Both the position numbers and the translations under genes were made by a program. Shown one piece after another: positions 47,240 to 59,200 of a DNA stretch of 64,000 nucleotides. The notes below the pieces were generated by a model. That model was not told the origin of the DNA. It did not search any database and worked only from the letters and a program-made list of their open reading frames with translations. Positions within the stretch are counted from its first letter, which is position 1, and each line of letters begins with the position of its first letter. The stretch is from Tigriopus japonicus (Eukaryota; Arthropoda; Copepoda; Harpacticoida; Harpacticidae). The DNA lies in assembly GCA_010645155.1 (NCBI GenBank), contig CM021318.1:803328-867327 (forward strand), written 5' to 3'.

Positions 47240-50200
47240 CTACAAAGGGACAAACCAAACGCTTATGATGTGGCCGCACGAGCTCAAAATGAGCACGTTC
47301 TGTTATTCTTAAGTCATTACCAAGGTGGGTGTGGCTGGAAGAGGTGGACTGGACATGCTTGATATACTTCCATTAGGCGTTGATGGTGGATGAGACACAT
47401 TAGGTATGCCATTGGGCATCATTGCATTTGGAATCCCGTTAAAGTAAGAGGAGGGACTGATTGGTGGAGAGGGATAAGGCCAATAAATAAACTGGGGTGG
47501 ATAAGCATAAGGGTTTGCCCGATGATGGGCATGGTGGGATGGTAGTGGTGGGGGATGCGAGGTGAGGGGACTAGGGTGGTTCAGGGCGACCATGCCACCG
47601 TTAAAGTGATAGGTTGAACCTGGAGATACTGAATGGGGCGGCATACTAACGCCTACTGACACCACGGGCATGTGATTGCTGGCAACCCCGTTAGTACCAT
47701 GGTGTGGACCACCAGAGCCATTAAGTGATGGCGGAGCGTTGGGAAATATCGAAGAAAGGCTTCCTGAAAGATCATAAAGTCACGAGATTCATCTTTAAGG
47801 TGGAAGGGCAAGGGTTAATCAAATGGGGACAAGTAGATTTGACTTCATTAATCCAATTGATTTTTTTGCAAATCTTTATCTAATCTCTTTGTTTTCCAAG
47901 ATCCCCTCACGAAACAAGGAAGTGCAAGAAAAGTCCCGACATTCGAAACCCTGATGACCCCATTCGTTAGTAATTTGTCTCAGTCCACTTCTGCAACCTT
48001 GAATGAAACATGTACCATTGGTGTTCCCTCCAATCAAATGATTACAAAAATAAAATCATACCTTATCCAAGTTGGTGTAAGGAGGAAAAGGAGTAGGGGA
48101 GTAGGAGGAGAGAATACTACATACGTTGATGATGCAAAATACAAAAGCCGAGTAGTAATATTCTAGTAAGATAAGCAAGCCGAATTCCGAACCACGCACT
48201 CCCCGTGGGCAGACAATCACATAAGGTCACAGAAGTTGTTGACGATGTTTTTGTAGTCGGTTTTTTCAAGTAGTAGTTGTAGCAATACCCACCAACCAAA
48301 CATCAATCCACCAACGAAAGACAGCGTAGCCAAACAGTGAGAGAAGAACAGCAACAACACGGTCGTCGGGAACCGGATCACCTTGTTAGACACGCCCAAT
48401 CGGACGAAGAGACTCGCCAGTTAACCATCCATTGTAACCAACCACCAAGAGGCATCGTTATCATTTGGGCTCAGAACAAAGACGTTCACAAACTTTGATT
48501 CCATGAAAGAGGAAATCAAATCCCGCGTGGTGAGTGCCAGTCAGACTACTATATTCGGATGCTTGACCAACGATGTACATCATTTCACCGAACCTATGTC
48601 ACAGATATCACATGCCAGGTTCGCCCCAAATTAACAACTATGCCTTGGATTGTGAAAAGCCAGGTGTGCCATGATAACGATTAAAACGCTTGAACCTCCC
48701 TTTCAAATAACATAACCACATCCAAGGTAAAAGGGACCACGAATAGGAAGATTGCATTGGGTAAGTCGTTGAATGTACTGGTGTGTATATAGTATGTATT
48801 TTAAATCAACGATTTATAGAGCAACACAAATTGTAAGCTACAACCATCGGGTTAGTAGGTTTTTTTTTCATGTGAGGACGATGCTTTGGAATGTGAAAAG
48901 GGAGAGAAGTTTCACAACACAGTTCTTAGATTGTGGAGATTTGAGCCAAAAATTTGTATCTGATTAATAAATGTACATTTTGCTTGGCAAGACGTCACCA
49001 GGATCCCTGGTTACTATTTAATGGAAGAACCTGAAAAGCAACAACCCTCAAACATAACCAAACTTAAGCCCAAAGCCTCGAACCTTTGTACATGAGCTGA
49101 TTGTACTGGAAATGGCGGCAGTTAAGGAGCCAAGAGCGTCCAAATTGTCATCCGTGCCACCAAAGGTCAAAATTAGACAATTAAAGTAGTAACCAAGGAC
49201 CCCGGTTCCCTCTCATGAAAACAATTGTATGGAAGGGAAAGAGATAGACAGAATGTTGCAATTGATTGGAAATTGGTCCCTGAACACCAGGCCAAACCAT
49301 GAGAAAGTTGTTAGTAGTTTGATGATAAAAAGATTGTACATAACATTTCTGGCTGGGTTGGGCTCGGACAAGGCATAACCACCAATGTAGGCCAAGTCTA
49401 ATAATAACAACAAGAGATTCTATAAAGGCAAGACCATTTAAAAAAAATAAAGGGCAACAGGGTCTAGTTGGATCCTTTGGGATTATAAGTGGTTGGATTT
49501 GCAGAAATTGTAGCATGTGGAGAGTACGTTGCGGGTCGCTTAGAGTTTGGTCCCCCCAAAGAGCTAGCTCCTAACCCTTGTGCAAACGCTTGTTCGAAGC
49601 CTCGTTTTCCACCTAACATGGGATGCCCAACACCCCCTCCTGCTTGAGGCAAGAATGCTGCGTACTGTGCTGCTGTCAATTGGGGCTGGACTTGCTGCCT
49701 TTGAGCTGCCATTATGGCTGCAGCTTGATGCTGTTGCTGCAATAACAAACGCTGTTGTTGTTGTTGTTGTTGTTGTTGCTGTTGCTGTGCTGCAAACATA
49801 GGGTTTTGTAAAAGACCACTTGCTGAAGGATAGCCTCCAAATGAGCCTACTGGGGTGGAGAGAAGGCCCTGCTGCGTGGGCATCATATTGGGGAACCTAA
49901 GAAGGCTGGGATGAAACATAAGCCCACCAAAATTAGGATGAGGCAGAAGGCCTTGAGCTAGACCCTGTTGTCCTGCCATTTGGGACAAATGATTTTGGTA
50001 CGCCAAATGAAAGTTATTGGCCGCAGAGGACACAGGAATTGAAGGGATGCCACCTGGAGTGGAAGTAGGAATGGTTAAATGTCGTAAACTATTAGGATCT
50101 TGCTGATATTGTGCGAACTGTGAGGTGCCTTGCCCGAGACCCCCAGTTAAATTAGGTGAGTTCAAAAGAAGAGAATTAGAGGCAACTGAATTTGCCTGGG

Positions 50201-53200
50201 CTGGTGGTGCCTGTCCCAATTGCTCAAAACCCGCCATGGAAGCCACAGAGACTGGAACCACTGGGGCGCTCCCTGCGCCCCCAGCGGCCACAGACGACAT
50301 TGACAACATACCAGGTGGAAGCATCCCCGCGGAGGTCGATATGTAGGGGTTTTTCGTGGGTGTAATCTGACTGGTGGACGTGACACCTGGAAGGCTGTTG
50401 CCCGTGAGCACATAATTCATGTCCTCCCCTGAGCATTGGAAGACTTCAATGTAGCGTTGCTTCTTGCCAAACGTCATATTGCGGTGGTGTCTATGCGTTG
50501 CAGCCTGGAAGGCCGCATGTTCAGTTGTCATCTCGATGAAGGCCTCGCCGGAGGGTTGCCCCTATCAATGAAATGAATAGTTGGGACCCAGAAGCAAACT
50601 ACACATACTTCGTATTTCTTACAACGTTTCAAAGAGAAACAACCAAGCACAAACCACACCACCCAAAACCTGTCACCTTACCTGAGCGTTATACACCATG
50701 TGTATCCCTTGATTGACAATGTTTTTGGCATGTTCACCGAGGAACTCCAAAATGTTCTCCACACCGGCTTCATAGGGAAGACCTCTTAAACGAATGCAAT
50801 CCTTCCGCGTTCCTGCCGTAACCATTTGTTGAGGAAGTACAGCCGGGTTGCTCATGGACGGCATGAGCGGTAGCTGAGATGAAACATTGGTTGCAGCCAA
50901 GGCTGCTGCCGCTGCGGCTGCCGCGGCGGCAACTGCTGCATGGTTGTTGTTATTATGGTGCCCATGCCTAGGATTCGAATTCTGCTCCACTGTGCGGTTG
51001 AGGATCTAGCATCATAAAACAGTTTATGACACTCTCTTTCCACTGGCATATTAAACTGAAAGTCTTGCATTTGCTTACCTGTGTTACTTCGGCTGTGGTT
51101 GATCTGAAGAGCTCAATATATCGTGATCCAATGATTTCTTTATGCTTCTGTAAGGCTTTTTCGGCATCCTTCTCTTCAGTGAAAAGAACAAAAGCATCAC
51201 CCGTGGCTCGGCCGTCGGGTTTCCGAACAAACAAGACGCCGTCTTCCTTGTCCAGAACATCACAACCACTCTCTCCACTCTCGAAGAATTCGGTCTAGAG
51301 GCACATAAAGAAGACTGACATGATGACAAGGTCACTCTTTGGAGGATAAGGTTTCCTGATCTTACCACTTGTTTTGCTGTGCAGTCGTATGGAAGGCCTC
51401 GCATGCGGATGATCACTTGGCCTCCCCGGGATAAGAAGCTTTGAGCTTCCTTGTTGTTTCCTATTTGAGAGACATTTCTAGGATTAGGAAACTTTCCGAT
51501 TTGAAGCCCCCCGGGGGCTGATGTGTAAGTAATGGGCGGGATTGGAAACATAGGTGGGAATAGGTAAAGATTGTTCATGGTCGTAGACAATTCGGTTGAT
51601 TAGGAGGTTTAAGTCACTTTGGCCGGGTTTGCCAACATCAGCCAAGATCAGCGAGGGATCCAACTGATAAGACATCGATTTTTTGAGCACTTTCTTCAGA
51701 GATTATGTGACCTCTTATCTCCTTCATTGGAGCTAAGGAAAGTGGGAAAACGCACTTTGCCCATTTGGTTTTTTCTGACTGAATGTTTTAGAACTGCATG
51801 CTGGATCCAAACTCGAGCTCACAAGTGCAAACTTATAAAGCGACCAGCATTACTGTGAAAGCAAACAACATTTCAAAAGTCGTTTTCACACATGTGTCAC
51901 ATTTGAGTAGTTGAGCCAGAACTGCCTTCTGGGTTCAGTTCAAATTCAGCACTGAAGTCAGTTTGTTTTAGGAGTTTTTGGAAGAACAATAAAAAAGAAT
52001 GTCCAGAGAAGTGAAGACCACAAATCAATTGGAGATCTCTTCGATTGAGTTTCGTTTCAAAATCGCTCTTCCTGCCTTCGTTAGCTCAAGTATGCACGTC
52101 AAAAACGGCGATAGACTCGTCTTTCAGAGCAATGATTGGTTGTTTGATCGGGGTTGAATGCCAGAACATCACCTATTCATGTTTGAAGACTCAAGCACAC
52201 TTGTTGCTGTTAACCTCCTTCAGAAAAATTCGATATCAAAAGGGGGAAATGGACCGACAGCAAAGCCAAACTTGTCATTTTAAGTCAACACACAATTCAC
52301 CACTCAACGAGAATCCAGAAGAGCAAGAAGACATTCTCGAATCGCGACCACTACTGCTACTAATACTACTACAACGGCATGCATGCGGAGCAAGACGACT
52401 TGCCGATACAATCGCACGTCAAAGTGAAAACAAACCCTCGCTTTGGTCAAGTCTTGTCGGTTTCTCGAAAATTATTTGTTAGTCGAGAAAAATCCCAGCC
52501 TGCACATTTTTTCCTCTTTTCGGAGGCTAACTGTGGAATCATTTTCCATCATTTTTTATCCACACGCCAATTTCAACAACCCAAATGTTAACAAATTTCT
52601 ACAAATTGGGAAATTATTTTCAAAATTTCAACACCGCTAAGAAAGTTACAAATTCTTGAACACATGAATTAGTTCGTAATTTAATGGCTAGGAGAAAAAT
52701 AACTTTTCTGCAATGTTTGCCCTCGTCAAAAGAACGTTAAATGTCGTGAGCAACTGTAGTGTTAGTTTATTCGTCTGAGAACTGGATCCGCCGAGACGAT
52801 TAAAGTTGAAAAACACTGCTCCTCTTATCCATGATCTCTCTTTCTTAACTCTTGGTGACAATTTCAAGAAGATCCATGTGGTTTTCCGCTTCAGAAATAG
52901 ACCCCGAACGGAGTTCCTCGCGTGATCTGCCCTAACAAGATCAGACAGAGACATCACCAATGGGCAAATCTCAAGGATACATCGAGCGAATGCAAACAAA
53001 CTCCCAATACATTTGGATCTTGTTGGACGACACGCTCCCATATCACTTCCAAGAATCTCCTCAAGTCAGATGAATACAAATCGTTGCTCCACGATTTCTG
53101 CTCTGATAAAAGTTCAGGTCAACCAAAGGCAATCACTGAAAACCTTCACAACGTAATTTCAAACTCTTGTACCCACAGTTGGATATTGCAGAGATCCGCT

Positions 53201-56200
53201 ATTGGCTTCTTATCCACCAAATCAAAGGTCCTTGCCCTTATGAAGCATGCAGTAAACAATCAAATCTTATGAAGCAATACCATCTCTAATGTGCTTGGTC
53301 GATCCATAGCTAGAAAGGTAAGTATTTGAATGGATGAATGGCCAAGACAGGTTGACAAAAAACCGCAATAATGCTGCTTGATTTGCGGCTAACGAAGGGC
53401 AAGTGAAGTGAAGAAGAGGGCCGGACATTATTGGAGAGGGTATCAAGTGCAGGCAAGACCTATCGAGTTTCAATGCTTGGAGAAAAACACGATGGGAATT
53501 CGACGTATTTTGGGAGATGATCAATTTCAGGCTGTCCAAGATTAGGTCGAGAGCAGAAACTTGAGGGTAACATCGAATTAATGATTCAGAAATAGCAACC
53601 AGCTTCCTGCCATTGCTTTGATAAAAGAGTTTTGAATGCGAAAATGATGCTAAGACACACGAGATCGTGAATGACTTAACGGATTTTTTCGACAGACTTT
53701 GTCCCATTTGAAAATATTATTGTGTTTCAAGGAGGTGAATTGACTTTATTATATTTTCTAACAAATGAACCAAAATATGAACTCTTTGAAAAGTGGCCTC
53801 TTTGCACAATTCATCTGCCGGAACAAATAGAAATCATAACAAAAACAGACTAAATCGCCTAAAGAAGGATTTCTAAAATCATGTGGCCAGTTTTGTGGTT
53901 GCACTTGATTAAGGTTCAGGAAAACTTTTCCTTGTTTACTTCGAGTCGAATCCTTGCAAACAACAAAAAAGGTTTTTTTCAAGTCAACAAATTTGCTAAA
54001 AATGTTACCGAGACAAATTAAAATGGATGCAATTTTCATTTTTTATGCAACTTAGATTTCATAGTATTTAGTAAAGTCATGTTGCAATGGGACAAATGTT
54101 CCTATGTATGTAATGGCATTTTTTTGTCCATAACCGAGAGTTTGTCTCAATTTTAACCACTGGCAATTTAGTTTATGGTGTTTTGCAATTTCCTTAGACA
54201 ATGAGATTGAGATTGAAAATCTGCGTCTTGGTCAATTATCCATTTCTACCAATGTTTTAGATAGGGAGTAAATCATCCCGTTTGGACATTGGAAAAGGGT
54301 TTTGTGATGCATTTTCATAAAACAGATTCTAGTCTCACCACCAGCTACGTTGATGAAATCCTCGCCACTGGCCTTGTAGACCTCGATATACCGGTTACCA
54401 ATGTGATGCTTATGTCGTTTGAGAGCCATATCGCGATGAGCAGGACTCTCGAATAATACCAATGCTTCGCCATTGCGTCGCCCTTGGGAGCTCAGACACA
54501 GGGCCACACCCCCTCTGAAAGGAACAAAGAGAAGCTTGTCAGTTGGGTTTGTCCTTCTGATTGTGTCGTTACCTGAGAACAGATCAGGGCATTTGGAAGA
54601 TGAACTGACCTTCTAAGAACGAGTATCCTTTTTTAAGTTAAAACGTGTCAACCTAATGCATCCTCCTTCGCTTTAACAAAGGTTAACAAATTTTTGTAAC
54701 AAATAATGAGAGTTTAATTTTCTGGTTAATCGGACGTTTGGGTCCAAAGTTATGCCCGCTCAAATCGCTATACAGAAGAGAGATAAAAATGAATATGCTA
54801 CAGTGTGACACTAATGTTCAGAGCCCGTAGAGATAACACCATCTCCCGTCATTTTCTGACCCACTTTGCTTTTTTTCAATAAACTGTGTGGTTTTCCTTC
54901 TGCTTGATCATAGGAAATACCCTAGAAATTATTCATTGGAATCAATCTACTTTCTTTTATCTAAACAAGGTTCAAATGAATGCATGCGTTTAAAGCAGAA
55001 AATATGAATGGGTCAAAACTTTCGTTTTACGCTGTACTAGTAAGCCTCTTGCCTTTTTTTGAACGATTTGTCAAAAAGGAAAAATTGCAACCTCATTTAC
55101 TTCCTATGCATGCCAGGCATCGGAAACAACTTTTGGGTCACATCGCACAAAATAGAGTTATGTGCTGTCAGTGGCCTACCAAACAGACGTCAGTCGATTC
55201 AGGGACCCACAAATTAGCGACCCAAGAGCTCAGAGTCAGTACTGTGGATGGTTCGGCCCCACTATTTTGGACTTTCCCCATAACTCTTGGACCCACCAAC
55301 GACCACCCTCGGGCCCACTGGTTGCCGACCCTTGCTCTATAGAATGGTTAGGTACTCGGAAGGTTTGTGAAGGAATAACTTCGGATTCCTGTGCTCTACA
55401 AAGCTGAAGATAAAAACCCACATGCCTCCCGACACATACGAGGTCCCATTTACAGAACAAAACAGTGGATTTGCTCAAATTAGAAATGATAAGCAACAAT
55501 CTCGTCATGAACCTTGTTGTCTAGACTTGCAATTTTGTTCATTAGAACTACTATTCGATGAATGATGTTTGTGTGTGTGTCAAATTCAAAGCACAAATAT
55601 ACACACACTTTGAAATGAAAATGATCACATCCGTAAAAGATCAATATCGTCATGAAATTTTTGCATCAAACACAAAGTTAAATTAATTTAGAAGAATATT
55701 AAGGAAGTATTAAAAAGCTAACCTAAATAAATCAATGCCCCTAGAGATTGTTTTTGCACCATCGCAATTCTTGTCTTTAAAATATTCCAAGACTTCTGAA
55801 AGGATATTGTGTCTTTTAGTTCAACAGAAAATGCCTCCAAGTGAAGAACTTGATTTTATGTCAAAGCTGTTTGATCCAATTTAAAATTTAGTAAAAAATA
55901 AGCCCTCCAAATGGAATTGAAGAAATGCATTAACAAAAAAGGTACATTTACCACGGCTTCAAGACAAGGAGGACAAAGTACCAGGAGGGTTCTGCTCGGT
56001 CGTCCGACGTTCAACTTTTTATAGACCTAATTCCACGTGTATAATGGATATTTACTTGATAGGAGACACTACGCATACATGCGCTTAAGGATGGAACTTT
56101 TTTAATTTCAGCAAGATCTGCATCGTTGGTCACTGTTAACAACATTTTGGAATTGAAAAAGTTATTTCTTTAAGACAAGGAATTGAGAGAGCAAATGATA

Positions 56201-59200
56201 ATACATCATTTCTTAGTTTATTCTTTTGGCCTTTTCAAAGTTATTGCTAAATCAGCGGTTCATCCGTTCCTTTTGTTATTACACTAATAGAGCTTTCGAT
56301 CGAAATTTCGGAAAACTTTGGTCCTTAAAAAATTTCCCCCAACAATAGTTACGATTTCTTAAAATAATTATGTGTCTTCCCATTTACTCAGGAGCCAAAA
56401 GTAGAAATTCTAGTTTAGATAAGTCTTAGAACAACAAAATATATTGTTCCTTTGTCGTTATGTCCATAACATGTCCATAACTGAATTTCCACCTCCCACT
56501 TGACAAAAATTGAAAATTGTCTCAACAAATGTGCCGTCAAACTTTACCCAATAAGTACAGAATACTTTCTCAAACAAAGATATTCCCTAAAATTTTGTAT
56601 TAAAGTCGATGCATTGTCAAAAATATAATTGATAGTGAACCACACGAACAAATGTCATAAGGGTTAAACGATTTTTTCCTCATAAATCCTACTATTTGAG
56701 TGCACTTGACACAGACGTTCCATCTGAGGTAAAAAGCTTGCATTCGATTTAGAGTTGATTCGCCCTTTTGGGCGCCACAAATTGGCTGCTTTACGCATGG
56801 ACGAAAAAGGATCGTTTCTACATATGTCTAGTTTGAAAACAGGGTCATTCCATATCATCATACCTGGCCAAATTGAGACCAACAAAGAATCGAGCAATAT
56901 CTTGGTCCGAAGCTTGCCAAGGCAAACCTCGTGCGCGAACACAACATTCCCCATCCACTGCATCTGTGCGAGATCGGATGCCTTGTTCCAGCTTCAAGAT
57001 GACCCTTTCTGGTTCATGGAAATGGACATCTGGAAAAAAAGATTCGTCCGCAAAAGTTAATCGGCAGGTCTACTAAAAAGACATGGTGCATCGAGGCCTT
57101 ACCATCACAGATAAGTTTTTGCACTATGGCCACCATGTTATTCACATCCTTCAGGGCCAAACTAGGCGAGGAATCTGATTCCAGGCCGAGATCTGAAAAT
57201 ACATAACAAAGGGTGAGGATTTTTTGCTCGTGAACTTTTATCAATCGCTAATGAGATCATTGTTAAAATTCTGTTTCTTGCAGCTTTGAAGATGGTAATT
57301 AACAAAAGCTTCAAAAGGAATAAGTGAATAGCTCAAAATGTTCAAAAAGAGAGAGTGTCGTTCAAATTTTACTTTTGCTTGATTAGGAAATTTTCGAGGG
57401 AAAAACTGAAAAAAGCATACGACTTCAATTTCATCGAACTTGAATGAGAAATATCGTTACTTTTTTTAAAAACTTGTGGCGTTGTCTTGCTTTGAGTTTT
57501 ACCAAATTTGGCGTTATTGCAATTTTAACCAACATCCTCGACTCATATTCAACTTTAGAAACTACCCTTAAATTGCATCGCTATAAAAATTATAACTTTG
57601 AAACAAAAGTTTTTTCAAAGTTCCAGTTGTTTATATTAAGTTTTTTTAAACGAGCAAAAATATTTTACAACGCCTTAACCGCGTTGACACTTCGCATTAT
57701 TTCATTTTATGACATTTTATGGCAAGTTTGTTTCAAAAGTACTGTGCCAAATCATGGGAGCCAAAACGCCAAACGCATTTTTCACATAGCTACAAAAAGC
57801 CTTGAAAGGTTTGCGGGTAATATGAGACATTTTTGAGATACCTACATTTGAGCATGTCGTCAACATTGGTCACAGAGCAATCCGGAAATTTGGCAATGAA
57901 CTCTTTTCGGAGATCATGGAAATGGTGGTAATACTCTTGTAATGGGATCTCCTTTCGATAAGCCTCCGGAAATAGCGCTTGTCGAATGTGGAATTGCCCA
58001 TCAGTGACCAATGTAAAAGAACCATCCAGAGACTCTTGAGCCACCTTGTGGAATTGCTCCAGGACTTGAGAAAGGTTCGAGGCAGTCTGAATGGATTCCT
58101 CGGAGATCTGGTAATCATTCCGACATTCCTCAGACAAGACATTCTCATTCAGATCTGCGTTATGCGGCCTCACAGGGTAACAGTATTGGTCAAAAAGCTG
58201 AAAAAGAGATACCCTCGAATCGTGAAAAATGAGTTGGAATTTGACTTCGTGCGCTGTTTGATGAAGCCGATCCCCTTTCTGCACAAAATGCACATCTCAG
58301 TCAGTCTAATTAGGCATGTGATCGAGTTGAGACCAATCTCTGTCATTAAGGTTCTATTGAGAGGCTAGATTGGATCGCAAGAATCTTCATTGGTCAATTG
58401 TCATTCTGCATGCACCCAACTTTCTCCTGTTTTGGAAGCTGGTTGCTAGATGATAAGCTGAAAAATCATGGCCATCATGTGGTGGTTTTTTAACTGAGAC
58501 AAATTGCTAACCTTCTCCTCTTTCTTCCTCTTCTATTATTACTTCGGCCACCAAATTAAGCAGAAAAAAGCCTCCATGCCCGCTCTTCCACGTTTACGTT
58601 TTGATGTCGAGATTGCAAACCGACATTAGCACTTGAGACTGTTCTCAAAGTTCCCAAAATGAACCAGAGCCCCCCTCATTCATTTAGCCGAAATAGCCAT
58701 GGTATTTCCTGCTCATATGAAACTCCAACAGGGTGGTGCTCCACAGGGATGAACTCTCGGTCCCTTTTTTACTGGCGATCCGCCAGACGTTCGCTCAAAA
58801 ATAGGCCTGATGAAACCCTGTTCTTGTACTAGAAGGAGATCTGGATGCATCACGCCAAATGTACGTGTAGCATGATGAGAGTGAGTGTATCTACAGTATC
58901 TATCCACACAACTAGTAATGGTAGTTTTAAGGTGATGATGCGCTGCTTTACTGGCTAGCTATGTACGTAGGCCACTCGGTCGGCAAGATTTGGTAGACAC
59001 CATGGCGTCGTCATAGCCCCTAGAAATCTCTGCTTCACGCCAAACTTGGCATCCTAACATTCTTTCACAGAGATTCTCTTGATCAACCTGTTCGCATAGC
59101 TATCTAGGCATTCCCTCGACTAAACCGAATAGAACCCGTTTCGATATGTTGACCCATCCATTTTCGTTCACTGTAGTAGACTAGCACGGTAAACGTAGTA

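Noticed and set aside
53267..53707. 146-codon minus-strand frame in an ESRP intron
   Set aside because: Exons 5 and 6 join in phase without it and no homology is recognised.
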